Assembly: GCA_947173945.1 (NCBI GenBank)
Contig: CAMWGV010000031.1
Location: 1 to 32,479 of the forward strand
Reading direction: 5' to 3'
DNA length: 32,479 nucleotides
From: an uncultured Lachnospiraceae bacterium
GTDB lineage: Bacteria; Bacillota; Clostridia; Lachnospirales; Lachnospiraceae
Under the pieces are notes generated by a model. It was not told the origin of the DNA. It was given only the letters and a program-made list of their open reading frames with translations, and searched no databases. The translations under genes were made by a program, and so were the position numbers. This document shows, piece by piece, positions 1-8,866 of this stretch; the stretch's first letter is position 1, and each line of letters begins with the position of its first letter.

Positions 1-758
1 CTGTTAATCATGGGATAAGCTCCCCTCACATCTGCGTAAGCTTTCTCAAAATGTATTACATACGTATCTTTTGTAAGAGGCTCTCCAACAGTAAATGCTA
101 CAACCTTGTTTGCAACACGAATAAGTCCTCCCTCAAGCCCCAGCTCTTTCATATTGTCCAATGCAAATTTAAGCGCTTTTATTTCATATTCAGAATTTTC
201 CTCCACCGATACATTTGAATCATGATCCTCTGCCCAATGGTCTGCCAGTTCTTTGCATTCCGCTATATTTGTTTCGTCAATATCCTCATAAGTATAATCA
301 GAATATTGCTCTATAAATGCATTTATATGGTTCCGCTTTCCGTGAAGTTTTTTTCCCTTTAGCTCTGCTAGTGTTTTATATTCATACAGATAATCCGCAG
401 AATCCCTGTCAAAACTTATTGTATATTCCCCAGGATACCATTCCTCTATCCTCTCATACATTTTTTTCTCAACAAGATACATGGAAAACTCCATGTTATT
501 TAAATTAAAGTAATCTCTTATGCAGTCAAATGCTTTTTTTGTATCACCCTGTCCTACCGGAAAGGAAAAACGCACTGGCAAATCATTTTCCAACTTACAA
601 AATGACAGCATATCTTCAATTATCACATACCCGGTATCATAGTATTCTGACCATAAAATATTATTGGCTGCGGAAAATTCGCAGCCAGGGTAATTATTAT
701 ATCTTAAGTATTTTTCTAAAACAGACTTATCCTTTAATGTCGCTCTAAATACAGTCAA
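1..758 (-). CDS. DUF2156 (GNAT-fold) protein, 3' end outside window
   Basis: About 252 codons are visible; the gene runs off the left edge. I start it at a TTG (758-756) because GGAGG lies 7 bases upstream and the reading frame is open from there. The translation has the DUF2156 hallmark around residues 130-150, 'LAELKGKKLHGKRNHINAF', followed by an acidic helix and a stretch ending in the usual 'VANKVVAFTVGEPL' strand of the GNAT fold. DUF2156 proteins are related to the lysyl-phosphatidylglycerol synthase C-terminal domain and probably transfer an aminoacyl or acyl group, but the substrate is not known from sequence. It begins 23 bases after the stop of the membrane protein upstream, so the two are probably cotranscribed. 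The family call is firm; the biochemical role is open. Confidence 0.8.
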   Translation of the reverse strand, partial: MTVFRATLKDKSVLEKYLRYNNYPGCEFSAANNILWSEYYDTGYVIIEDMLSFCKLENDLPVRFSFPVGQGDTKKAFDCIRDYFNLNNMEFSMYLVEKKMYERIEEWYPGEYTISFDRDSADYLYEYKTLAELKGKKLHGKRNHINAFIEQYSDYTYEDIDETNIAECKELADHWAEDHDSNVSVEENSEYEIKALKFALDNMKELGLEGGLIRVANKVVAFTVGEPLTKDTYVIHFEKAYADVRGAYPMIN

Positions 759-781
759 AGCAATACCTCCAATATTTCATA

Positions 782-2011
782 CTATTTTCCTTCTATAAGA
801 ACTTCAACATCATTCTTTCCAAACGCATACAGTCTCTGTCTTACCTCCTCAGTGGTATAATCATCTGCATGAAGTTCTATCTTCTCAAATAATGAATCAA
901 CATATGTGCACCACTTCTCATATATTTTCACCAAATCCTGAGTTGTAGGCTCCTTTTTCCTCTGTTGAACATCATAGTTTGCGTTACCGGACACAAGAAT
1001 TTCTTTCATGGACACAGATTTTGGTTCAATTCCATAAGCGATATACTTTATTTCCTCTGTCCTTACAAGTGCACAATCGTACATCTCCATTAGCAAATCA
1101 TCAATACAGTCCTTCGGCAAATTGAAATAATGGTAATACATTTCTGCTGTTTTGTATGACGGTTTTTGGGCAACATCCATTTTATTATACCAATAAAAAT
1201 CATCTGTACTTAAAACATTAGATTTCTTAAGCCCCTTCTTACGTTGTCTTCCGGTTGCGATATCAAACTGCTGTGCCGCCCCAAACATCACTGCGTCTCT
1301 AAGAGCCTTAGCCTCCCTTACGGATGCATCAATTGCTTCCTCAGTAAGCCCCTCCGGTAAAATCTGTGGGATAAAGTCATTGTCCGAATAGTCTTCCTCA
1401 AATTGTCCTGAGAAGCTCTCATCAATCCCATGAGCTGCATTTCCCCGTATACTGATTTCATCAATGTTGGTAATTTCCTGTATTTTTGCTTCCGGAGCCG
1501 TTTTATCACGTGCTTTGAGACTTTCAATAAATGCCATCTGGGCATCTGTTGCAATCAGCTTATCGGTCTGCCCAACCTCGTCATAGTCGTTATCATCCCA
1601 TATTTTATCATCCGGCTGTGGCTGTTTTTCATTTGTCTCATATAAATCTTCCTCATTCAGGGTATTCACATACACATCGTCCATTGATTCATCCACTGTC
1701 AATGTATCCACAAATACATCGTCCATTGCACTGTCGTATGTGTTTTCTTCTTCTAGGTTTCCTTTATTTTCTTCTTCTGTTTCTTCGAAAAGGCTTTCTA
1801 AATCAGCGATTCTTTCATCCCTTGCATTTTCTTCAAGCTTTTTTATTTCCTTGATGTCATCCTCGGCATAGTCATCCTCATGCTTTGCCCTGCTTACAAA
1901 TAATGCGATACTCATAGCAACCAATGCTATGAAGAAAACCACAAGTAAAACAGCAAACAAAACAGTTATTGTGGATTGTTCAAATAAAATCATCATTACC
2001 GTTTCTTCCAT
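782..2011 (-). CDS. Membrane-anchored acidic protein, function unknown
   Basis: I do not recognise this 409-residue protein. One transmembrane helix (about residues 15-40, 'ITVLFAVLLVVFFIALVAM') is followed by Arg-Ala-Lys-His, suggesting an N-out anchor with a cytoplasmic body. Residues 45-160 are very acidic and low in complexity and contain a 14-residue near-repeat (SMDDVYVNTL / AMDDVFVDTL). Residues 220-409 look globular, rich in Tyr and Trp ('DDFYWYNKMD', 'AEMYYHYFNLP'). The start is uncertain: ATG at 2011 has only AAGGG 11 bases upstream, and an internal ATG pair at codons 6-7 is possible. A promoter at 2098-2126 faces it. The gene precedes the DUF2156 protein and may be in one operon with it. 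Confidence 0.7.
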   Translation of the reverse strand: MEETVMMILFEQSTITVLFAVLLVVFFIALVAMSIALFVSRAKHEDDYAEDDIKEIKKLEENARDERIADLESLFEETEEENKGNLEEENTYDSAMDDVFVDTLTVDESMDDVYVNTLNEEDLYETNEKQPQPDDKIWDDNDYDEVGQTDKLIATDAQMAFIESLKARDKTAPEAKIQEITNIDEISIRGNAAHGIDESFSGQFEEDYSDNDFIPQILPEGLTEEAIDASVREAKALRDAVMFGAAQQFDIATGRQRKKGLKKSNVLSTDDFYWYNKMDVAQKPSYKTAEMYYHYFNLPKDCIDDLLMEMYDCALVRTEEIKYIAYGIEPKSVSMKEILVSGNANYDVQQRKKEPTTQDLVKIYEKWCTYVDSLFEKIELHADDYTTEEVRQRLYAFGKNDVEVLIEGK

Positions 2012-2097
2012 AATACACCAATCCCTTGTAACCTTGTAAACAAACCTGCTTTCATACTTACAGCAGATTATTTAGCACTTTTCACAATTCATTCTTT

Positions 2098-2126
2098 AGT
2101 ATACTAAAAATCAAAACATTAATCAA
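2098..2126 (-). promoter_or_regulatory. Promoter for the acidic membrane protein gene
   Basis: Read on the minus strand: -35 TTGATT (2126-2121), 17-base spacer, -10 TATACT (2103-2098). This leaves a leader of about 80 bases before the start codon. It sits back to back with the gltX promoter, with only 8 bases between their -35 boxes. Confidence 0.6.
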
Positions 2127-2134
2127 CTATTGTG

Positions 2135-2163
2135 TTGTAAAATAAAAAATGTTAGGTTATAAT
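2135..2163 (+). promoter_or_regulatory. gltX promoter
   Basis: -35 TTGTAA (2135-2140), exact 17-base spacer, consensus -10 TATAAT (2158-2163). Transcription would start near 2170, leaving about 28 bases before the gltX ATG. That leader contains the AGGGAG ribosome binding site and is too short for a T-box, so gltX seems not to be attenuated by a leader. Confidence 0.7.
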
Positions 2164-2197
2164 TTCCTAAGAAATTCAGCAAAAGGGAGAAATAAAA

Positions 2198-3649
2198 ATG
2201 TCTAAAACAAGAACACGATTTGCACCAAGCCCCACAGGCAGAATGCATGTAGGAAATCTCAGAACTGCACTTTATGCATACCTTATCGCCAAGCATGACG
2301 GCGGTGATTTTATACTTAGAATAGAAGATACAGATCAGGAACGTGAAGTTGAGGGTGCCGTTGATATCATAAACAGAACCCTTGAAAAAACAGGTCTTGT
2401 ACATGATGAGGGACCAGATAAGGACGGCGGTGTAGGTCCATACGTACAAAGCCAGCGTCACAATCAGGGAATATATCTTGAATATGCCAAAAAGCTGATT
2501 GACAAGGGCGAGGCATACTACTGCTTTTGTGATGAAGACCGATTGAAGGGACTTGTAACAGAAGTTGCAGGCAAAACGATTTCACGCTATGACAAGCACT
2601 GTTTAAATCTTTCAAAAGAGGAAATCAACGACAAGCTTGCATCAGGAATTCCATATGTTATAAGGCAGAACAACCCAACAGAGGGAACAACAACATTTTC
2701 AGATGAGCTTTATGGTGATATCACCGTTTCAAATGAGGAGCTTGATGATATGATTTTAATAAAGTCAGATGGCTTCCCAACATACAACTTTGCAAATGTA
2801 GTTGATGACCACCTCATGAATATTACCCATGTTGTTCGTGGTAATGAGTATCTTTCCTCATCACCGAAATATAACCGCTTATATGAGGCCTTTGGATGGG
2901 AGGTTCCAACATACATTCACTGTCCGCTCATAACGGATGAGTCCCACAATAAGCTAAGCAAAAGAAGCGGTCACTCCTCCTTTGAAGATTTATTGGAGCA
3001 GGGCTTTTTGACAGAGGCAATCGTAAACTTCGTTGCATTACTTGGATGGTGTCCGGATGATAACCGCGAAATATTTTCATTGGACGAGCTGGTCGAGGCT
3101 TTCAACTATAAAAACATGTCAAAATCACCGGCAGTTCTTGATATGACAAAATTAAAATGGATGAACAGTGAATACATTAAGGCAATGGACGATGACAAAT
3201 TCTATGAGCTTGCACTTCCATATATAAAGGAAATTGTACCCGATTACATGGATACAAAAAAGATTGCCGCCATGGTAAAAACGAGAATTGATGTAATGCC
3301 TGATATCAGGGAGCAGATAGACTTCTTACAGGAGGTTCCGGATTATTCTGTTGACATGTACACACACAAGAAAATGAAAACAAACGCAGAAAACTCTCTT
3401 GCTCTGTTAAAAGAGGTTCTGCCTGTCCTTGAACAGCTTGAGGCTTTTGATAATGACACATTATTTGAAACACTTCAGGAATTTGCAAAATCAAAAGAAT
3501 ATAAAACAGGCTTTGTAATGTGGCCCCTTAGAACTGCAGTATCAGGTAAGCAGGCAACACCGGGAGGTGCAACGGAGCTCATGGCAATACTAGGCAAAAA
3601 TGAAACCCTGAGTCGTATTAACAAGGCAATCGAAAAACTTACAGCCTAA
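2198..3649 (+). CDS. gltX: Glutamyl-tRNA synthetase
   Basis: Full-length (483 aa) class I glutamyl-tRNA synthetase, a cytosolic enzyme that charges tRNA-Glu using ATP. The HIGH-type motif is '[12 protein letters not shown]' (residues 9-20) and the KMSKS-type motif is 'KLSKR' (252-256). The Glu/AMP-binding region ('RIEDTDQER', 41-49) is intact and the C-terminal anticodon-binding helices end in a normal '[19 protein letters not shown]' segment. The ATG has AGGGAG 8 bases upstream and its own promoter. Whether it is discriminating or also charges tRNA-Gln (with GatCAB) cannot be read from here, though the latter is usual in Firmicutes. The gene is monocistronic and converges on a palindromic repeat 6 bases past its stop. 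Confidence 0.97.
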   Translation: MSKTRTRFAPSPTGRMHVGNLRTALYAYLIAKHDGGDFILRIEDTDQEREVEGAVDIINRTLEKTGLVHDEGPDKDGGVGPYVQSQRHNQGIYLEYAKKLIDKGEAYYCFCDEDRLKGLVTEVAGKTISRYDKHCLNLSKEEINDKLASGIPYVIRQNNPTEGTTTFSDELYGDITVSNEELDDMILIKSDGFPTYNFANVVDDHLMNITHVVRGNEYLSSSPKYNRLYEAFGWEVPTYIHCPLITDESHNKLSKRSGHSSFEDLLEQGFLTEAIVNFVALLGWCPDDNREIFSLDELVEAFNYKNMSKSPAVLDMTKLKWMNSEYIKAMDDDKFYELALPYIKEIVPDYMDTKKIAAMVKTRIDVMPDIREQIDFLQEVPDYSVDMYTHKKMKTNAENSLALLKEVLPVLEQLEAFDNDTLFETLQEFAKSKEYKTGFVMWPLRTAVSGKQATPGGATELMAILGKNETLSRINKAIEKLTA

Positions 3650-3655
3650 AACTAC

Positions 3656-3889
3656 AAGGGCACACTAAAATTGAACTGTATGACTCGCTTACTGTGGTCA
3701 CACTACTATATACACATAAAACCGTTTGAAGACGTCGGCACTTGAATTGCCTGTGCGGATACAGCCTATGTGGCAATGAAAAACACGCTTTCGCTCGTCT
3801 CAGACGTAACGAAAGCGTGTTTTATGTGTATATAGTAGTGTGACCGCAATAGGCGAGCCATATAGTTCAAATTTCAGTAGACAGCCCTT
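3656..3889. repeat. Palindromic intergenic repeat, element A
   Basis: This is a 234-base imperfect palindrome filling the gap between two convergent genes. The outer arms (about 3656-3722 and 3819-3889) pair with few mismatches, and their inner 27 bases (3696-3722 and 3819-3845) are a perfect inverted repeat. The central loop holds a second perfect 13-base hairpin (AAACACGCTTTCG at 3781-3793, complement at 3810-3822) that overlaps the outer arm, so two alternative folds compete. It has no ORF and no transposase. Two blocks, 3718-3749 and 3780-3811, recur in element B at 16.3-16.5 kb, so this belongs to a dispersed family. It may act as a bidirectional terminator or be a MITE-like element; no clear U-tract is present. 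Confidence 0.8.
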
Positions 3890-3893
3890 ATTT

Positions 3894-5798
3894 TTATGCT
3901 GATAACAGCTTTTTGAATTCCTCATCACATACAGCCTTGGAGTAATACCAGCCCTGCATATAATGACAACCTACTGCTGCCAGCTTGTCTTTCATTTCTG
4001 CCGTTTCAACTCCCTCAGCTACTATAAGAAGCTCCAACTCATTCAGCATTTGTATCGTATACTTTAATGTAACTCCTGCCTTAAGGTCCTTAAAGGCATC
4101 CCATATAATATACTTATCCAGCTTAATAATTTTAAATGGCATATGATTTATGTAATCTATATTTGCATTTCCGGAACCATAATCGTCCAACGAGAAGTTT
4201 ATTCCATATTCTACAAGCTTTTCTATGTTTTTGTTTATAATGGACATATTTCCCATGGTTGCTGTTTCTGTTATTTCCATATTAATTTGCTGCGGTTTAA
4301 CATCATACTTTTCAAGAATGCTTTTTACCCTCTCAACAAAATCAAGCTGCATAAGCTGTACAGAGCTTATATTCACCTCAATATACTCTATTGAAGTTTC
4401 CATAATATCATAATCATGTATAAATTTGCATACCTTTTCAAGTATCATTTCACCCATACTTACTATAAGACCATTTTTCTCTGCAATCGGAATAAAGTCC
4501 TCAGGTGACACCCAGCCTAGTTCCTCATCATTCATCCTGACTAAGGCTTCTGCAGAATTGTATTTACCCTTCTTGATAGAATAAATAGGCTGATAATAAA
4601 CCATAAATTCGTCTCTGTCCATAGCAAGCCTTAACGCTTTTTCTATATCCTTCTCTCTCTTCAGCTTATCAAGCTCAAGGTTTTCAACCTTTGATACCAT
4701 ACCCTTTCTGGACTTTTTTGCCACTGCCATTGAATAGTCAATAACCTCTACAAGGCTTCCATAATCATCTGCATCCTTAGGACATGTTACACAACAGATG
4801 GAAGCAGACATCATGATACCTATTTCTGTACCTCCATACCAAGGGTGTCTGAATCTGTTAATGATACCATCAGTAATGTCATCAAGCTTCTGCCCCTTTT
4901 TATCAACAACAATACAAAACTGGTCAGAGCCAAATCTGAATACATATTTCGGTACTTCAAGCTGTGTCAGGTAATTTCCCACCGAAAGCAAAAGCTTATC
5001 TCCTACCCTTGCCCCATATGTCTTGTTTATAAACTTAAAATCATCCATGGCAACCATAATTACATCGAAAGGCTTTTTTTGCTCATAAAGATTGATTACA
5101 TACTTTCCAAGCATTTTTCTGTTAAAAAGCTGTGTCGTCTGATCCTTTACCGTATCAGGGTTATGAAGATAATGACAAAGCGTCAGAAGCAGAGTTGCAA
5201 TTGCACTATTTAGTACAGGTATCCCCAAAACAATCTGGGCAAAGCCTGCCACCAACACTACAAAAATATTTGCGATTATCGTAATGGATTTAAAAACTGA
5301 TATATCCGTTACATACTTTATCATATTGTAAATAGCCAAACCTATCATTGCAAGATCTACAAGAACAAGCAACAGCATGCCTTGATGTGCAACATATCTT
5401 TCATTTTCTATTGTGAACAGTATGTCTGTAAAATAATTTACGACAACAAGCATAAGCTCCATTGACATAACAACAATGAGAACCTGCTTTATACGGTTCA
5501 CTACCTTGTCCGTAAGTCTGGACAGAGAAAAAGAATACTTGGCAAAAAGAACTGCCAGGAAATGAATAATAAACGTCTGCGCCGAAACCAGATGATAGAC
5601 CATATCACTAGCAATTTGCCTCCGCAACAAATGTGTTACAATTATTTCCAACATAGTTGCAACAATTGCAGTGTTAACAAGCAGCCGGAAGGCTACATAG
5701 CTTTTTAAAGGTATTTTCTTTTCAATCACATACCATGCTGCAATCACAAGCATCATATAGGACGCAACATAGTCAAATGCGACATTCCAATCAGCCAT
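3894..5798 (-). CDS. Membrane GGDEF-EAL protein, probable c-di-GMP phosphodiesterase
   Basis: This 634-aa protein has about six to seven N-terminal transmembrane helices (to about residue 215), a GGDEF domain and an EAL domain. The GGDEF signature is degenerate (FGSDQF), so cyclase activity is unlikely. The EAL domain keeps its metal and catalytic residues: E in 'AEALVRM', N in 'VNISS', E in 'MEITET', the paired Asp in 'LDDYGSG', K in 'IIKLD', E in 'AEGVE' and Q in 'MQGWYYSKA'. It should therefore hydrolyse c-di-GMP, with the GGDEF domain perhaps binding GTP as an activator, as known for similar proteins. A longer TTG-started frame is open, but the ATG at 5798 has AGAGGAGA at proper spacing. 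It lies 24 bases after the GH25 gene, probably in one operon. Confidence 0.93.
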   Translation of the reverse strand: MADWNVAFDYVASYMMLVIAAWYVIEKKIPLKSYVAFRLLVNTAIVATMLEIIVTHLLRRQIASDMVYHLVSAQTFIIHFLAVLFAKYSFSLSRLTDKVVNRIKQVLIVVMSMELMLVVVNYFTDILFTIENERYVAHQGMLLLVLVDLAMIGLAIYNMIKYVTDISVFKSITIIANIFVVLVAGFAQIVLGIPVLNSAIATLLLTLCHYLHNPDTVKDQTTQLFNRKMLGKYVINLYEQKKPFDVIMVAMDDFKFINKTYGARVGDKLLLSVGNYLTQLEVPKYVFRFGSDQFCIVVDKKGQKLDDITDGIINRFRHPWYGGTEIGIMMSASICCVTCPKDADDYGSLVEVIDYSMAVAKKSRKGMVSKVENLELDKLKREKDIEKALRLAMDRDEFMVYYQPIYSIKKGKYNSAEALVRMNDEELGWVSPEDFIPIAEKNGLIVSMGEMILEKVCKFIHDYDIMETSIEYIEVNISSVQLMQLDFVERVKSILEKYDVKPQQINMEITETATMGNMSIINKNIEKLVEYGINFSLDDYGSGNANIDYINHMPFKIIKLDKYIIWDAFKDLKAGVTLKYTIQMLNELELLIVAEGVETAEMKDKLAAVGCHYMQGWYYSKAVCDEEFKKLLSA

Positions 5799-5822
5799 AT
5801 TATCTCCTCTTTTCAACTAAGG

Positions 5823-6776
5823 TTACTCAAACCAGACATTCATGTCAACATTACCACCTACACCATTGACATGTCCTTCATCAGTATATTGCCATCCTAT
5901 ATACTGATATGGCAAATCCGGCTGATTTGTATAATGTGCATACCATATCTTATAATCACCAAGTCTTGTCAAATCAAGACATTGTACAAGCCAATTTCTG
6001 TTTGTGTATACCATAGGGGTATACCCTGCTTCCTTGACTGTTTCACAAAAACCTACCACAACATCTGTTCTCGCTGTGATATCTAAATCATTTGTTCTTG
6101 CATCATCGGCATAAATAGCCTCTGTATCAATAGCTATCGGATATGAAATATTATACTTCCTTATAGCTTTAAGAACAAATTTTGCCTCCTCTACACCTTC
6201 CTCATAGCTTATTCCCTGTGTATAAAAATACACACCTACCTTTAGGCCTGCCTCAAGTGCCGACTCCACGTAGTTTTGAAACATCGAGTCCTCCACAAGC
6301 GCTCCGGAGCCGTATCCACGGTATCCAACCCGAACCATAGCTCCCTGTACTCCCGAAGCTTTTACCTGCTCCCAATCGACTTGTGGCTGAAATTCAGACA
6401 CATCAATAACTATGTATGACTGCCTGTTTCCTTCCTTGTCATGATAATACATCTCATCTCCTGAATCTATGTAAAAGCTTTCATTGTCAAAATCATTTCT
6501 TGGTATTTCCGTAACAATTTTGTAGAACAGACAATCTGGCGGAGTACCTACAATTATGTAACTAGCATCGATAAACTTCCAATAATTTTCATATATCATC
6601 TGCCCTTCCTGTCCCTGACTAAGCGACCAAGAATTCTCATCCACAAAAACAGGCTGTGGCTGTTCACGTTTCACGTTTATATTTATGCCGATTACTATAC
6701 CAATTGCAATCAAAATTGCCACTGCGGCCAAAACCAGCAAAACCTTTCGTATATCTATACTCATAAAATAATCCAT
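5823..6776 (-). CDS. Membrane-anchored GH25 lysozyme-family hydrolase
   Basis: This 317-aa protein has one N-terminal transmembrane helix (about 11-34) that anchors it with the enzyme domain outside. After a linker region of no known type (40-120), a GH25 muramidase domain fills residues 121-317. The expected acidic residues are present: D125 in 'VIDVSEFQ', and D217 and E219 in 'AIDTEA'. The barrel ends in 'YIGWQYTDEGHVNGV', usual for the family. GH25 enzymes cleave the N-acetylmuramic acid-GlcNAc bond of peptidoglycan. The start is not certain: codons 1 and 5 are both ATG with weak Shine-Dalgarno sites. A TATAAT box lies at 6807-6802, without a convincing -35. Pairing with a c-di-GMP phosphodiesterase suggests cell-surface remodelling, which is inference. 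Confidence 0.9.
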   Translation of the reverse strand: MDYFMSIDIRKVLLVLAAVAILIAIGIVIGININVKREQPQPVFVDENSWSLSQGQEGQMIYENYWKFIDASYIIVGTPPDCLFYKIVTEIPRNDFDNESFYIDSGDEMYYHDKEGNRQSYIVIDVSEFQPQVDWEQVKASGVQGAMVRVGYRGYGSGALVEDSMFQNYVESALEAGLKVGVYFYTQGISYEEGVEEAKFVLKAIRKYNISYPIAIDTEAIYADDARTNDLDITARTDVVVGFCETVKEAGYTPMVYTNRNWLVQCLDLTRLGDYKIWYAHYTNQPDLPYQYIGWQYTDEGHVNGVGGNVDMNVWFE

Positions 6777-6835
6777 TTCATCTTATAATGTTTCCTATCA
6801 TATTATAGTATCACATTTTCTCCCATGACACAACA

Positions 6836-8866
6836 CTAAAGGTCACGATTATTTATTATTTTTTCTTTTGTTACACTTTTAATTATATAAACTCCCAATG
6901 CAACAAAAGCCATACCGAACCCAAGCATAATCATAACGTCTGACACAGCAAGCCTTTCCTTTTCAAACACAAGAAATATCCTTGCGGCTTCATCAGGATA
7001 AAACATTATCACAACAGAAAGTGCATTGTTGACAAAATGCATCAACATGCCCGGAAGTATACTCTGCGATTTCACTGCCACATAACATATGAGTCCGCCT
7101 ATTAAAGCTGTTGTGAAAAATTTGGATACACTCATGTGATATACTCCAAAAATAACTGCACTTACAATAATTGCGTTTTTTTGCTTATATTTTCCAGACA
7201 TAGCCCCCAATACATAGCCTCTGAACATCAGCTCCTCACATATTGCAGGTGCCAGCGCAATAATTATGATAGCAAGTGGGAAGCTGTCGCCTACAATCTG
7301 TGCCATGGACTCCGATGCATCCATGGCACTATCCTTGAATATCAGTCCGGCAATGGCAGACACAATGATTCCAAGCATAATTCCCCCCGCAATCACAAAG
7401 ATTCCACCAATAAAGAATTTTAGAGAGCAGCCTTTCAGTTTGAACGTATGCTTAACATCCTTCTTCGTGTAAATTGTTGCAATAACAGGTATTCCTACAA
7501 CAATAAACTGTGTTACAAGCAAACCATATATGCCATATTTAAGTTGCGCAGCACCGCCTGCATATATAACAAGCATAGCCGTAATAATGATAACAAGCCA
7601 TGCATCCTGGGTTGTAGGCACCATTCCCTTTTTTATATTACTTCTTCTCTCAAATATTTGAATTCCACCACTGCCATCTCCAAATATAACAGCTTCACTG
7701 TTGTATATTTTAGAAAGAAGCATTACGGAAATCATACCATATGCAACATTCACAAACAGCACAAGTGCAATCATCCTTATACTATACTTAAACAATAACA
7801 AATCTCTTACAAGGAGACACACATTTGCCACTGGTATCAGTGCAGTTGATGTACTTAGCGTAACATTTGGTATAAAACCCAAAAATGATGCAAACATAAC
7901 AATCAGAGTAAGCGGAGTAAGATAGTTGTTTGCCTCCTTATACGACCTGGCAAGTGCACAGACACACATTGATATAGCACTTATAAATATGGCAAATGCT
8001 AAAATACAGAGTGTTCCCACACAGATTGCCGGTACAAATTTTGCCATGTTAAGCCTGCCTGTACCTTCTCTGACCGACGCAACCATATTGTACATATACG
8101 CGCCTACACCACCCATGGCAATAAGATTTAAAATTGCAGATGTAACCCCTATGGTTCCCACTGCCAGGAACTTACTCATAATAAGCTCACTGTTTGATAC
8201 CGGCAGTGTTAGCATAGTTTCCAATGTTCCCCGTTCCTTTTCCCCCGCAGTTGTGTCTATTGCAGGATACATAGTACCCATAAGAAGGCTCATTACAAGC
8301 ATAAATGGAATCAGCATTCCCAGAAGGCTGCCTGCCGTCTCCTCGTTTGTAGATACATCCCTGTAATGTACATCCACAGGTGCCAGCGTATCTTCGGGGT
8401 TTAAGCCTGCCTCCTCCAGTATGCCTACAGTCAGACTATGGGAATAAGATTTCAGTGTTTTTTGTATCATGTCTGTTGCATATGAGGAATTATTGATTGA
8501 TGACATATAAGTAATATCAAAGCATTCTCTGCCATTTTCAACAGTTTTCCTTATAATTGCATCAATTTCCTCATCCGCCAATGACTTATCCGGATTTTCG
8601 CAGGTAACTATCTCAAAGGAATACGACACCTCATCCGTATTTTTAAACAGCTCCTCCACATGCCCGTCATCCTCAAAATCAAGGCATATACGGTATGTAC
8701 TGCTTGATATGCTATTCGTTATTCCTGTCATAATTGTGAGGGAACAAATCATAACAAGTGGATAAAGTACAAGAGGAACAACAAGCATCATAATAACGGT
8801 TTTTTTGTCCCTTAAAACATCCAGCATTTCTTTTTTGTACAGACTTTTAACTATTTTAAAATTCAT
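6836..8866 (-). CDS. ABC-2 permease fused to a CPBP (CAAX-type) membrane protease
   Basis: This 676-aa two-part membrane protein starts with a NatB-type ABC-2 permease: a first helix, an extracellular domain of about 150 residues, then the conserved cytoplasmic 'GEKERGTLETML' segment and five more helices. From about residue 480 it becomes a CPBP/Abi intramembrane protease with EExxxR ('EELMFR', 544-549), 'FGVYHM' with H577, and H610 in 'MHFVNNA'. All three metal/catalytic motifs are intact. The ATG at 8866 is chosen because the AGAGGAGG site lies 7-8 bases upstream, inside the last codons of the ATPase gene, and the genes overlap by 11 bases, so translation is coupled. It is likely a Na+ or peptide/drug efflux permease; the substrate is unknown. 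Confidence 0.92.
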   Translation of the reverse strand: MNFKIVKSLYKKEMLDVLRDKKTVIMMLVVPLVLYPLVMICSLTIMTGITNSISSSTYRICLDFEDDGHVEELFKNTDEVSYSFEIVTCENPDKSLADEEIDAIIRKTVENGRECFDITYMSSINNSSYATDMIQKTLKSYSHSLTVGILEEAGLNPEDTLAPVDVHYRDVSTNEETAGSLLGMLIPFMLVMSLLMGTMYPAIDTTAGEKERGTLETMLTLPVSNSELIMSKFLAVGTIGVTSAILNLIAMGGVGAYMYNMVASVREGTGRLNMAKFVPAICVGTLCILAFAIFISAISMCVCALARSYKEANNYLTPLTLIVMFASFLGFIPNVTLSTSTALIPVANVCLLVRDLLLFKYSIRMIALVLFVNVAYGMISVMLLSKIYNSEAVIFGDGSGGIQIFERRSNIKKGMVPTTQDAWLVIIITAMLVIYAGGAAQLKYGIYGLLVTQFIVVGIPVIATIYTKKDVKHTFKLKGCSLKFFIGGIFVIAGGIMLGIIVSAIAGLIFKDSAMDASESMAQIVGDSFPLAIIIIALAPAICEELMFRGYVLGAMSGKYKQKNAIIVSAVIFGVYHMSVSKFFTTALIGGLICYVAVKSQSILPGMLMHFVNNALSVVIMFYPDEAARIFLVFEKERLAVSDVMIMLGFGMAFVALGVYIIKSVTKEKIINNRDL

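Noticed and set aside
317-748. Short plus-strand frames in the first 750 bases
   Set aside because: The minus strand carries a continuous DUF2156 reading frame across this stretch.
2012-2197. T-box or other riboswitch before gltX
   Set aside because: The promoter leaves a leader of only about 28 bases, too short for a structured regulatory RNA.
3656-3889. Element A as an integron attC site or CRISPR repeat
   Set aside because: No integrase, no R/L box order and no regularly spaced direct repeats; only nested inverted repeats are present. No CRISPR array was seen anywhere in the window.
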